A stretch of 64,000 nucleotides of DNA from positions 1 to 64,000 of the forward strand of contig BSBK01008423.1 of assembly GCA_027943335.1 (NCBI GenBank), given 5' to 3'. The notes below the pieces were generated by a model, which had not been told where the DNA came from, did not search any database, and saw only the letters and a list, made by a program, of their open reading frames with translations. The stretch comes from Chamaecyparis obtusa (taxonomy: Eukaryota > Streptophyta > Pinopsida > Cupressales > Cupressaceae). Numbering within the stretch: the stretch's first letter is position 1; each line of letters opens with the position of its first letter. The translations under genes were made by a program, and so were the position numbers. Below, piece by piece: positions 12,417-23,580 of the stretch.

Positions 12417-13059
12417 TTCCGTGAAGGCTCCACCGCGTCCTTCGGTGTGCGGTGTCGATATCAAAGCTCCAACATTCAACTAGTCCACATGTACATGGAA
12501 AATTATAAGATAACCATTCATATAAGAATGTACTACTGACATGATAATTATAATGCATTATTACATATATACTTGTGGACTCAATGATGGCATCACAAAG
12601 CCAGGTGAAAGAATGTGATCATCGTGCCTCTGGATTTTGATCATAATTTTTCTAGTAATTTAGTTATTCATTCATTTATTAATTAAATATAATTAAGTAA
12701 ATCAAATTAACATGCAAATAAAGATACCTCAAGGAAAGTGGCACGATGCCTTTTGCTGTCTGTTGTGAATGTCGATGGTCCACCAGTGAACATCTAATGC
12801 ACATGCACAATAAGTTATGATATAATTATTCATATAATTACATAATAATCAAATATATTAAATAAAATGTTTTATTTGATACATAGTTGTGGAATTGATG
12901 ATGATGTGTAGAAGGGGAGAGGAGGATCATTGCCACTACCACTGCCACTGACACTCTTGCCCTGAAATTTGATCATAATTAGTAGATACTAAATTAATTA
13001 GTTATTCTTTTATAAATGAAATATGATCAAAGCAATTTAATGAACTTGAAAATATTTAC
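12417..13059 (-). repeat. tandem duplication of a two-exon block with introns
   Basis: Exons 3-4 and exons 5-6 of the nine-exon gene are copies of one block. The introns before exons 3 and 5 share GAATAACTAA and an ATTATGATCAAA(A/T)T(T/C)CAG acceptor end. The introns before exons 4 and 6 share ATATGAAT, CATGT and an acceptor ending TAG. Exons 3 and 5 both end in Pro-Gln. The match covers introns as well as exons, so this is a genomic duplication and not convergence of short exons. Confidence 0.7.
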
Positions 13060-14024
13060 CTGTGTGTCAATGCCAAATGTCATATTTAGAAAATCATCAG
13101 TCATTAGTCTAGAATCCTCTTCCTCTCTCTCAGAAATACCAAATGCGCACAAGGATCCACATGAATGAAAAATATGCCCCCTCAAAGATTGACCATGGTC
13201 ACCCTCAACTAAAGGAGTGACACACTGAATGAGAGTCTCTGTCAGAGCACTAATCATGCCTATTGTGTCCACCTCTACATGTTCCTTCACAATGGAAGGA
13301 ATACTAATATGATCCACCTGTGGCTTGCCAATAGGAACCCTAGGTGCGTTAGGGTCCCGACATGCCCCCGATCTATCAAATGATGACCCTCCTCCTCTAC
13401 CCTGAGAATCTAGATAGTCAAAATAATTTGGCACCTCCTTGAGTGCAAACTCGCAATAGAGTTTCCCCAAGAAATATATAGGAACCTCACGATTGTTACA
13501 AGGGGGGGAATCAAAGACCATCCACCATCTCTCCCAAAAGTTGTTTTTAATGTCTTCATTTAAGCACCAATGAATTGGGAACCTCCTTGTTGTAGTTCTA
13601 AGAGTATTTGTGTCCCCTAGTTTTTTAAAGAGTTTGCAAATGTCATCTTTTGTGATTTTTTTCTTTTTTATGTCCGCATAAGATAATTTATTTGCATAAT
13701 ATTGTTTTTGTTCTTCTCTTTTATCTTGTCATAAATTAATTTTCCCACTAATCGAGCCTATGTGGGTCAAGATTACTTCCAATGATTTTGCAAGTCTTTC
13801 CCTTCCAGGATTTGTACCAATAGAATCTTTTAACCTCCTAATTAAAGATTCTAATTCTTTTTTCCCTCTTTCAATTTGGTTGATCAATTTTTCTTGTATT
13901 CCAGGAGGAGGTTTCTCGATTGGTGGAGGCAATTGAGGTTCATTTTCTTGGTTATTTTCTTCACTTGTTTCTTCATTCATTTCTTCATGAGGAGATAGAG
14001 GGTTTGGTTGAGGGAGATTATTTC

Positions 14025-14332
14025 TGTTAGAATTTAATCTTTCCTTGGTTATTTATGTATTTAATAGGATAAACCAAGGTATCCTAATGTAATCTATCCT
14101 CTAGTCCAATTGGGAGGACATGTAATATTTGTAATTTCCTTTATTAAGGAAATTAGATATTCCTCCTTATGAGGAATCCTACACTTGTCTCACACACTAG
14201 TGAAATGTGGCACACTCAGATATAGGAGTTACAATGTAACTCCTCTCTCACATCTCTATTAAAAGAGATGGCTCTCCTTCTTTTTCTCATTCTCTCATGA
14301 GATTTCTTCCTCTTCTCAATTATTGTATGAGC

Positions 14333-14383
<51 letters not shown>

Positions 14384-14585
14384 ATTCTTAGGCATTTGTT
14401 GCCACTTTCATTAATTTCACAGGGGTTTTTTTATGCTTTTCCCCTTCAAAATCTTGTCTCATCCTTGCTTATTTTTTGGTGTATGCTCCTAGTTCTTGTG
14501 CTAATTCATGATAATTTTCCTTACTCCTCGCTCTTGGATTAAACAATTTCCTACAAATTCATTTTTTGTTCTTTATCATTTTAAC
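14025..14585 (+). repeat. 5' LTR of the gag-only element
   Basis: Begins TGTTAGAATTTAATC and ends CATTTTAACA, immediately before the primer site. It carries a long CT run at about 14337-14379, which accounts for its 21 extra bases over the 3' LTR. U3 contains the sequence CTCCTTATGAGGAATC. Confidence 0.95.
14337..14379 (+). repeat. CT microsatellite in LTR
   Basis: About 21 CT units inside the 5' LTR. The 3' LTR has only a short interrupted version at about 18306-18330, so the tract has expanded or contracted since insertion. It makes a spurious Leu-Ser open frame. Confidence 0.95.
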
Positions 14586-14597
14586 ATGGTATCAGAG
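14586..14597 (+). other. primer binding site (initiator Met tRNA type)
   Basis: TGGTATCAGAGC abuts the LTR end with no gap. This is the standard copia-type primer complement and fixes the element's orientation. Confidence 0.9.
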
Positions 14598-16928
14598 CAG
14601 GTTGGTTTAATCTCGTTTTGAGTGTACAGGTGAAGGAGCTACCATATCTTGGAGCACTCCAATATTGGAGACTCTTGAGAGAGTTTATTACCATTTTTTT
14701 ACTAATCTGATTAAGAGGAAAAATTTTCAAATTTTTTTTTGGGTTTGGCTGGTTTACCGCCAAACCCGATCTATCTATCATTATTCATTATTTTGTTTGT
14801 GCAGGTTTCACAAAAAATTCTATCTCTAGTTTTAAATCTATGCATGTAGACATTTAGTATAAGTGATTCTTTGCTAGTACTTTGCAAATTTTTTCATATT
14901 CTTCTAACTCCTTGTAGGTGGTTTATCTCTGATTTTTTACAGATTTCATATTTTATCTTTGGTTATTAGAGATTTCATATTCTAAATCTAACATTTCTTG
15001 CAGTTCTTTCATATCCTTTGTTTTCATCTCTATTTGTATATCATATTTACATCTGAAGGTTTATCTTATCCATCTTTCCTTATATATATTTCTAGTTCTA
15101 ATATCTGGTATCAAGGAACAAATCTCTACTTACAGCCGTCATTTAAATCTCAGCAAGTGCTATGATGTGATGATAATAACTCAGCCGTATTACAAGGTGC
15201 CTTTAGAAAAAAAAATGATTGAAACTTTGCCATTCCTTCATATTTTGAGAATTTTTCTCGCGTGAGATCCTAATTGGGCCCGTTCTAGACAAAACCCATG
15301 TCCCCGATTTTTGATATTCTATCTCATTTGTTGACAAATTGGCCTGCAAAATGACTACTTTGTTTATTTAATAAAGTTTTCTACAGTATATAAATTCATT
15401 TTTTTAAAATCTGTATTCAATCTGTATTCATATCAATTCCTTTCTCAACATTTGAAAATGCTTTAAATCTGTATACTTTAACGTATTCTTTTTTTAAAAA
15501 ACTTTTCCTACTATAATATACATTTTTTCATATAAGTTTCAAACGTTCTTAAGTATTTCGTTGTTTGTATTGCAAGGCTACATTAACATTTTATATTTGT
15601 ATTCTCATTTTTGGCCTTCTAATCTGTTCATGCACCTTTTATTTTATCTTCTTGGATTATTTGTTTACTGTATTCAATTCATTTTTTTTCAAATGTTCCT
15701 CATATCATATTCAAAACTTTAAATCGTCTTGAACAAGAAGTTCCTCACTCAAACCATTTTTAAATCTGCTTTTAAACTGTTGTATGTAAACATTTTTTAT
15801 GATTATATATGCTTTGTCAGCTTTATTTTTTTTTGCAGTTAATTGACTTTTTTTTGCAGTCTTGCGGCCCATTCATTCAGTTCTGGTCCATGAGCATTTG
15901 ATATGGGACTGTTTGGTTTGGGAGATTCCTTGAGTTTGATTGTAGTATAGAGTATTAAACGGCTTTAAAACATATCCCAGTGGCTTTGATAACATATTTA
16001 GATACAAAGACTTGAGCGATAGCCCTCAAATGAATTTGATCTCCAGGTCATGGTTAATACTTGTGTGTAGGTATACCTTTAAATCTTATCTTCTCTGCCT
16101 CATATCTCTAGCTATATTTGGCGGTATCTTCCTTCCAATCCTTTGCATGTGCTGACTCATTTCCTTGCATACACTGCAATTTCTCTAACTTGAGATATTC
16201 TCCTCTCTTGTGTAAGAAGTTATTTTTAGTTATGACGTCCAGAGTATACAATTTGCAGTTTATATTTATTGATTTGCAGTCTATAATCATCATTTTTTTA
16301 CTGTCTCTTTATTATTATTATTATTATTATTTCTAATCATTCTTTGTAGGCTCTGCTATTTCATTATTCTTACTAACATTTTTTCTGGCTTTCCTGCAGC
16401 ACTTTCATCGATTTCCTTCTATCTTATTCCATTTCTTCTAGCATATAATCATTATTCTCTTAACATTTTTTTCTCGCAGGTTTGTTGGCAAGTTTTGTCA
16501 GCTCTATATTTAGTTTATTCTATTATCCTTGGATTATTTGGTTTTATTTTAAATCATATTAGTATATTATTTTAATTCTCCAAGTTATTTTTTTCACAAA
16601 TTGAGTTTAATCATAAAATTTAATTTTAAAATATTTTAATCAAAAAGTTTATTCATTCAAACACTTTTTCTCTTCACTATTTCACGATATTGCTTCATTA
16701 TTAAATTGATCGTATCAAATATAACTTATTTCAATTGCTATTTCGTAAATTGGTTGTAATTAAAATTTGTTTCATCACTTTATCTATATATTTAATTTTT
16801 TTAATATTTAAAATTTCTAAAATATTGGTATTTACTAATCACGTTAAATTAGTTTTTTGGATTCTTCATTACATCTTGCAACTTGTATTTAACGCTATTT
16901 TAGTTATTTTTTGATCACGACACCATTA
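14598..16928 (+). other. long non-coding leader of the gag-only element
   Basis: T-rich sequence of about 2.3 kb between the primer site and the gag-like ATG. It has many T tracts and a TTA microsatellite at 16307-16332. No coding trace was recognised. Long leaders of this kind are typical of large non-autonomous LTR elements. Confidence 0.6.
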
Positions 16929-17810
16929 ATGCCAGATTTTAAACTTACTCATTCAAATTATTCTATTTGGAGGCCGCACATGTTTGATTTTCTAAAATCT
17001 TGTCACCTCTCAAATATTGTGACTTTACCAAATCTGAAACCAACATCCACTGCTCCTCAGGCTGACCAGGATTCTTGGTAGTTCAATGATGAGGAAGCAT
17101 TTGGCCTAATTGGATTCTCTTTAAATCTAGACTTATATTACCTTATCGTTGATTGTACTGAGGCTCATCAAGCTTTGCATATCTTGGAGAACACATTTCA
17201 AACTCACCAAAACTCTACACCAAACTGTGACATTCTATATCCTTTTAATGACTTTCCAATTTGGGATGACCCTTGTGATGATGCTTGTTTTGGGGATGAT
17301 CCCCTCGCTTCCTATTTTCCTCATAACGGTAACATGTTGTAGATTGATGATATTTCTTATACCTATTCTGATTTGGATGATATTTTAGAACACGAAGATG
17401 AAATTGTTAATACATTTATCAATGTCACTTTGCCATTATGCATTACAAGAGATTATGTTCCTATTTGCTCCAAAGTAGACTATGAATTTTGTGACACTCA
17501 AATGGTGATTATGGAGGACCAACCTCCTTCTCTAAACTCTAATCTTATTGACAATATTATTGATGGTGATTGTCCCATTTCTCTTTATTATGTATCTAGT
17601 GTTGATTCCATTTGGTTTACAAAATCTCTTTATGAAATGAATAATGTATTTAATGATTCTCAATCTATTTTTACTTTATTAGATTTTAATGACTCATATC
17701 AAAAGGGAGATCCCAATTATGGTAGATCCACTTATGGTCTTTCTCTTTTTTTAGGTGATATTCCTTGGAGAAGAAACTATGTACTTGAACATTTGGGCCT
17801 AACACAATGA
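16929..17810 (+). pseudogene. copia-like gag ORF with an unfamiliar C-terminal part
   Basis: From ATG 16929 one frame runs 294 codons to TGA 17808, interrupted only by TAG at 17079 and 17340. The first 90 residues look like a copia gag N-terminus: KLTHSNYSIWRPHMFDFL near residues 5-22, and VDCTEAHQALHILENTF near residues 75-91. The rest is acidic, rich in Asp, Asn and Ser, has no zinc knuckle, and is unlike any domain I know. The polyprotein stops about 180 bases before the polypurine tract, leaving no room for pol. It may supply a particle protein or RNA-packaging role, or be relaxed sequence; enzymes would have to come from another element. Confidence 0.55.
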
Positions 17811-17992
17811 GCACCTAAACCTATGCATTACAACACTCAAAGGACTCCTATTTCAAGATCGAAGCATTTATCATTACACCATCACCTAATATCAGCTCAA
17901 AGTGAAGAAAATCAAGTTCTCCTCCTCTACTACAAGAAGGATAATCCAGTTGCAAATTTTTGTAATTAACCCAAGTAAAGATTAAAGGGGGG

Positions 17993-18532
17993 TGTTAGAA
18001 TTTAATCTTTCCTTGGTTATTTATGTATTTAATAGGATAAACCAAGGTATCCTAATGTAATATGTCCTCTAGTCCAAGTGGGAGGACATGTAATATTTGT
18101 AATTTCATTTATTAAGGAAATTAGATATTCCTCCTTATGAGGAATCGTACACTTGTCTCACACACTAGTGAAATGTGGCACACTCATATATGGGAGTTAC
18201 AATGTAACTCCTCTCTCACATCTCTATTAAAAGAGATGGCTCTCCTTCTTTTTCTCATTCTCTCATGAGATTTCTTCCTCTTCTCAATTATTGTATGAGC
18301 ATTGCTCTCACACTCTCTCTCTCTCTCTCATTCTTAGGTATTTTTTGCCACTTTCATTAATTTCACAGGGGTTTTTTAATGCTTTTCCCCTTCAAAATCT
18401 TGTCTCCTCCTTGCTTATTTTTTGGTGTATGCTCCTAGTTCTTGTGCTAATTCATGATAATTTTCCTTACTCCTCGCTCTTGGATTAAACAATTTCCTGC
18501 AAATTCATGTTTTGTTCTTTATCATTTTAACA
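17993..18532 (+). repeat. 3' LTR of the gag-only element
   Basis: Directly follows a G-rich polypurine tract and ends CATTTTAACA before the target duplication ATTTC. It is near-identical to the 5' LTR apart from scattered substitutions and a much shorter CT run. Confidence 0.95.
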
Positions 18533-18770
18533 ATTTCTTCCTGGAAATTAAAAAAATTAGATTTTAAAATCTTAATTACAGATAAAATATAAGAAAACAA
18601 ATTTTAACAAAATTGAAATTTCAATACAAATAAGAGGCATGGGTTGTAAAAACACTTACCTCTTCTTCCGGATCAAGCTTGATGATGTCATGGAGCCATT
18701 TTGTATAAAAATTGATGGATGAATGAATGAAAAAAATGGATTCAAAAAGCACAACGATTCTACGTACGCA

Positions 18771-18830
18771 CTTGGGAAGCTCATTTTTTCTGCAAATGTA
18801 GGTTTGTGGAAAGAAAAATGAGCTTTCCCA
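18771..18830. repeat. hairpin-forming inverted repeat
   Basis: Arms TGGGAAGCTCATTTTTTC and GAAAAATGAGCTTTCCCA, about 18 bases with one bulge, separated by about 22 bases. It lies about 75 bases upstream of the ATG of the nine-exon gene, so it would fall in its 5' leader or promoter. Confidence 0.75.
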
Positions 18831-18859
18831 AATGCAGCAAACACTATAAAGTGTTTTTA

Positions 18860-19045
18860 CAAAGTGCGTGCGCACTATAGGGCACACACACTTTCTAAAA
18901 ACACTTTTTAGTGTTTTACAAAGTGTGTGCGTCCTATAGGGCACACATGCTATGCTTTAAATTTACCAAGCCTAAGGCTTTGGCAACCCAAGCCATAGTG
19001 CGTGCACCCTATAGGGTGCACATGATTTAAGGCATACACACTATG
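18860..19045. repeat. palindromic GTGC...CTATAGGG...GCAC repeats
   Basis: Three related motifs with a CTATAGGG core, near 18872, 18930 and 19006. The last is a perfect 20-base palindrome, GTGCACCCTATAGGGTGCAC (19002-19021). The others carry GCGCACTATAGGGCACACAC and GCGTCCTATAGGGCACACAT. A fourth, looser CACACTATGG lies at about 19036. They lie upstream of the nine-exon gene and may be protein-binding sites, a promoter array, or subterminal repeats of a DNA transposon carrying that gene. Confidence 0.7.
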
Positions 19046-19107
19046 GTCAATGAGGGATCGAAAAGCAAAGTGGCACCTTTTTGGTCCCCCATCTTTGTGC
19101 ATTTACC

Positions 19108-20096
19108 CAATTAATGACTATGAAATTGAACATGAAGATGTTGTAATGAAGCTTTTTGTTCAGTCATTAATTGAAGATGCTAGGGATTGGTATAGAGGTC
19201 TGCTAGAAATAGAATTTCATCACGGGACAAATTTGTTAAGATCTTTAAGGAGAAGTATGCAGAACATGTTAAATCAAGTTATATGCTCAATGAATTCAAT
19301 AATATCAAAAAGCATCAAAATGAGAGCATGTCTGAATTCAATGGTAGGTTTCAAAAGGCAATGTATAAATTGTTTCAAGTCTTGAGACTAGATGGTGCAA
19401 TTAGCTTGACCACATATTTTAATGCCTTGGATGGGAAGATGTCATATCTTTTGAGAGATAAAAGTCCTCGTACTCTGAGAGATGCTTTCAAATTGGCTAT
19501 AAATATTGAAAGTAATAGGAAAGCATTTGGTCAGATGTATAAAAAAGATGAAGGTAGATTGTGTAAGGAAACTAAACCACATGCTGTGAGACCAACCAAA
19601 GATGATGATAAGGTTGAAAAGTTGGTAAGTGTGGTCAAGGATCTCTCAACCAAAATTGAAAATGGTGGGAGAAATTATCAGGACACTAGACCACCTTATC
19701 AAAGGCAGCAAAGGTTCCTAAGGTTACATGATCAACCTTACAAGATAAATTGTAAAGATGGGAAACCTGTCTTTGATAACCATGAAACTCAAAAAGGGAG
19801 GGATACCCCTGATCCTTTGAAGAAAAATGTAGCACATAATGTGGAAAGCATCCCTTGGTGTGTGGCTTGTAATATGCCTCATTCACCTTACCAGTGTGCT
19901 GTAGCTCAAGCTTTGGAAGAAGCTGGAAATTCACATGTAGGAGATTATGAAGAATCTAAAAAGCCTATAGTTAACATGTTTTCCACTGAAAAAGTGGAAG
20001 AAATCTTATCTTCAGAAGATGAAGAGATTTTTGTTGATGTTGATCATAAAAGGAGGATTATCCCAAGTTATGAGCAATAGGTGTTTACTCAATCTA
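19108..20096 (+). pseudogene. gag of gypsy copy A, 5' truncated
   Basis: Capsid-type region of a Ty3/gypsy gag: INDYEIEHE, DARDWYRGL, then FNNIKKHQNESMSEFNGRF and TLRDAFKLAINIESNR. This is followed by a charged linker and one half zinc knuckle-like CVACNMPHSPYQC. A one-base loss near 19212 shifts the frame relative to copy B. A TAG at 20078 follows SYEQ, probably from a Gln codon, and the frame remains open past it up to the copia insertion. The sequence then resumes at 27839. The two halves of the window's gag family (19108-19525 and 40030-40440) are nearly identical at nucleotide level. Confidence 0.8.
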
Positions 20097-21567
20097 TGTT
20101 AATATGATTTAGAATAATAGAGAGGGGGGGTGAATCAGTTGTTCTCAGGTCCGGATGTATAAATTAAACTTTTAAACACTTCAACAACTCAGATCTAACA
20201 ACCAACAACTACTCGGTCATTAAAAAATGTATACCAGAAACATATAACAGTGCAGTCCACTATCCAACAATATATAACTTGCAAAACACATAAATTTTCA
20301 AATGAAAACATTCACAAAAGTATTGACACCATGATTTATAGTGGAAACCCAATTTGGAAAAAAACACTTTGTAACATGTTACTGATATATTCACACTTCT
20401 GAAGTGAGCTCAGTGAAAAGCCAACCTTGTCAAAGGTTTACAAACACACTACTAGGTGTGACCCTGTTAAAGGATTTCAACCACCCTGTTAGGAGTGCAC
20501 CTTCTTAGAGGACTTAAGTACATTCCATTAGAATGCAACCTTGATTAAAGGATTTATACAATGACTGTTAGGTCAACCTTGATTAAAGGATTTAAACTGA
20601 TACAATGGTTAGAAAGTAACATCAGTGTTTGATCTACAAAAATACAACTCACTTTGCAAATAACAGATCCAATTCTTACATATATATGCTAGCTTACTGA
20701 CTGAGATCCATTTCCATCTCCATCAATGATCTTCTTAGAAATCCCTTCAAGCAATCACAACTCCTCCTTCAGCCTTTTCTGCTTATTTAGTCAATAACAA
20801 CAACTCTAGCATACTGCTTCAACCTCACACTTAGGTTTTGTTAATACCTCTTCGATAGGTAGATCCATCTTTTGTCACTTAATCTCCTATGTAGATCTTA
20901 GGGTTAGGTCAAATTCATCGAATCCTTCCAACATTATGTTCTTCATCCATCCTTCTAGAAAAATCTCTAATATCTTTATGGAATCACAATAAAATGGCTT
21001 ACTGTGCATTAAATGCTCCATACATTCAATAAATAAAGTCAACATGATTTACATAATCCAAGAATTCAACTATGTCGGCTAGGAATCTAAATTCTTCCTC
21101 AAATGTAAATTACTGATGCTCAGTCAATACTATGTTCAACTCCTCGGTCATCACTGCGTAGCTCGATCATCACTTGAAACCATTTCCCTTGGCTAATGCT
21201 GTCCCCCTCGGCAATAAACTGATGTTCAGTCAACACTGAATTTACTCAGCATATACTGACTCGGTCGACACTAACATCACTCGGGTTAAACTAGATTTCT
21301 TCACTTCTACTTGGTTATGCCTACTTGTTTAGTCTTGCTTCTCACTTAGATAAACAATACACAATCTTATCATTGTGCCACATAATCAAGTACTCATTGA
21401 AGTATCAAATAACTCAACCTTTCTCTAGGTTCTATTGTTATCACCCTTTCCCTAATCCTTCTCAACAATCAAATAGATATAGTACTTTCTTAGATAGCAA
21501 CAGTCTTACCAATTAAGTTTTGACATCAATGACAATACAAAAATTACTTCAATTGCAGTTTCCAACA
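20097..21567 (-). repeat. 3' LTR of copia element
   Basis: On the plus strand it begins TGTTAATATGATTTAG and ends TTTCCAACA. It contains repeated TTAAAGGATTT units (about 20,450-20,600) and a cluster of CTCGGTCA-type motifs (about 21,115-21,300). The right LTR (26358-27838) matches it with scattered differences. Confidence 0.92.
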
Positions 21568-21590
21568 ATCTCCCTCTTTGGTATTGATGG
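21568..21590 (-). other. polypurine tract of copia element
   Basis: On the minus strand the sequence reads CCAAAGAGGGAGAT directly before the 3' LTR. It has the position and composition of a plus-strand priming tract. Confidence 0.7.
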
Positions 21591-22053
21591 AAACACCATA
21601 TGAATAACACATGATTCACCAACCAATCCAAAACTTGTATATGCATCAAAAACATTTATAATATCCTTAGCTACATTCTGATTTTGAATCACTTAGCCTT
21701 TCTTGCTTGACCGTCCACATAGTAACTTCCACTAAATCTTTTCTATGTTCCTTTCCTCTGAAGCTCTCCCTCTTACTTGATCTTCCATGAAATCTCACCA
21801 TGTGTTTTCATCTTACTCATCTCCCTCTTTGACAATAGTGCCAAAGCAGCAACTAGAACATGCATCTCTCAGATGTAGATGTCATCTTGTTAGTTCAGTA
21901 ACAATATTTGTCCCTCTATCATCTTTGCTTATGACTGATTATCAACTTTGCTGTACTTTTCACAACTCTAGGCTGCTCCTAAAGTGTGACCATTTCTACA
22001 TCAATTTGTCAGATACTCTTTGTAGCATATTTGATGCAGTGCTCCTAGCTTGA

Positions 22054-23580
22054 CTAGGCAACCTCTGTGAGGGGAAGAACCCCTAATTTTCCTCTTAGAT
22101 ATTCATGAGCTTTCTTAGGTAAATATTTGGTGAATATGTCTGCTATTTGTTCCTTTGTATTCACATATTCCATTCTCACCTCTTTATCTTGTACCAATTC
22201 CCTCAAGTAATGATACTTGATGGCAATATGTTTTTTATTTGTGTGCATCACTAGGTTCTTTGATATGTTGATAGAACTTGTGTTGTCACAGTAGATGACA
22301 ACTGGTTCAGTGATCTTCTCTTTCATGCCTTTCAACAATTGCTTAATCCATATCAAGTTTGAACAATTCACTACAACAAATACATACTCGGCTTCAACTG
22401 TAGATTGGGAAATACAAATTTGTTTCTTGCTTGTCCAGGAAACTAATCTTTGTCCAAAAAAGAAAGCTCCACCACTAGTAATCTTTCTATCATCCACATT
22501 TCCTACCCAATCTACATCAGTATAGACTCTCAGTTAAAATCTTTCATGCTTCTTGTAATACAGTCCATAATCTACAGTCCCTTTCAAATATATCATTATC
22601 CTCTTCACAACCATCATATGAGTTTCCTTAGGATTGGTAGAGAATATTTCCACAATCCCAACTGCTAGAGCAATATCTGGTCTACTGTGAACAACATATT
22701 GTAGCTTTCCAATCATGGACCTATACAAAGTTTGGTTTACTTCAGCAACATCATAATTTTTAGACAATTTCTATCCATTGGCCATGGGAGTACTTACTAG
22801 CCTTGAATCCTCCATATCAAAGGTTTTTAGTATTTCTTTGACATATTTAGACTGTGTGATGAAAATACCTTTCTCCATATGATATCCTTGTAAACCAACA
22901 AAGAATTTTATCTCCCCAAACATTGACATTTCAAATTCAGTTTGCATCTCATTTGAAAATTTCTTACATAGGGCATCTTGTCCACCCAATATAATATCAT
23001 TTACAAAAATCTTAGCTAACAAGATTCCTTTACCTTCTTCATCTTTCATGTACAGATTGCTGGTTTCATTTGTCCTTGAGAATCCAATCTATATCAAGTA
23101 ATTGTGTAGCCTCTCATACCATGCTCTAGGGGCTTGCTTCAATCCATACAACACCTTATTTAGTTTGCAAACCATGTGTCTCTTGTTTGGATCAACAAAA
23201 CCTTCACGGTTTTCAATGTACACTTCTTCTAATATACCATTTAAAAATGCAGACTTGACATCCATTTGGTATACCTTGAAATCTCTGTAGGTAGAATATG
23301 CAAGTAGAGTTCTTACTCCTAATCTTTCTACAGGGGAAAATGTCTCCCCATAGTCTATTCCTTCTTCTTGTGCATAGCCCTTGCATACCAGCCTTGTTTT
23401 GTTCCTTGTGATTTGTCCATGTTCATTGAGCTTGTTTTTGAATACCCATTTTGTTCCAATGACATTTTTGTTTTCTAGTCTCAGCACCAGAGTCTAGGTA
23501 TCATTCTTTTCTATTTGGTCTATCTCCTCATTCATGGCTTGAATCCAGTCTTCATTTTCTAGTTCCTCCCTTGTTGTCTT
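22054..23580 (-). pseudogene. copia reverse transcriptase and RNase H
   Basis: RT begins with GTKWVFKNKLNEHGQ and continues through QMDVKSAFLNG and LYGLKQAPRAWYERL, all classic copia motifs. The active site reads FVNDIILGG near 22,990-23,010 instead of YVDD. The first catalytic Asp is Asn by a single G-to-A change on the coding strand. RNase H at 22054-22497 shows VSWTSKKQICISQSTVEAEY, then IYCDNTSSI and a tail ending near the polypurine tract. At least two stops lie between the blocks. Homology is clear, activity excluded. Confidence 0.88.

Larger units (their letters stand above)
14025..18532 (+). mobile_element. non-autonomous LTR retrotransposon with gag-like ORF only
   Basis: Two LTRs (14025-14585 and 17993-18532) flank 3.4 kb. 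A TGGTATCAGAGC primer site, matching the initiator-Met tRNA type used by copia elements, starts at 14586. A polypurine tract (AAGATTAAAGGGGGG) ends at 17992. A perfect 5-bp target duplication, ATTTC, lies at 14020-14024 and 18533-18537. Inside, only one coding trace (16929-17810) is seen; protease, integrase, RT and RNase H are absent. The element sits in exon 2 of the minus-strand gene, eight bases after its splice acceptor. LTR differences (about 14 substitutions outside the CT tract) suggest a fairly young insertion. Confidence 0.9.
11904..18699 (-). pseudogene. unrecognised nine-exon gene, split by an LTR retrotransposon
   Basis: I do not recognise the family. The start ATG at 18699 lies in a good plant context (AAAATGGCT). 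Exons on the minus strand: 1, 18699-18660; 2, 18540-18533 continued at 14019-13060; 3, 12961-12887; 4, 12793-12728; 5, 12629-12573; 6, 12479-12417; 7, 12319-12245; 8, 12137-12072; 9, 11987-11904. Exon 1 ends in phase 1 and exon 2 completes it; exons 3-8 are all multiples of three. Introns are about 80-120 bases, with GT-AG ends except the donor after exon 3. The predicted product is about 497 residues: a basic N-terminus, a Pro/Glu-rich linker (QLPPPIEKPPPG), a helical charged block, a Trp-rich core (NNFWERWWMVFDSPP), a Gly/Ser stretch, then short exon-encoded segments ending in a charged tail. Damage: TGA at codons 4 and 9, TGA at 13731-13729, TAG in exon 9, and the insertion. Host or transposon origin is undecided. 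Confidence 0.6.

Noticed and set aside
14297..14542. Plus-strand ORF with a long Leu-Ser run
   Set aside because: Produced by the CT microsatellite inside the LTR.
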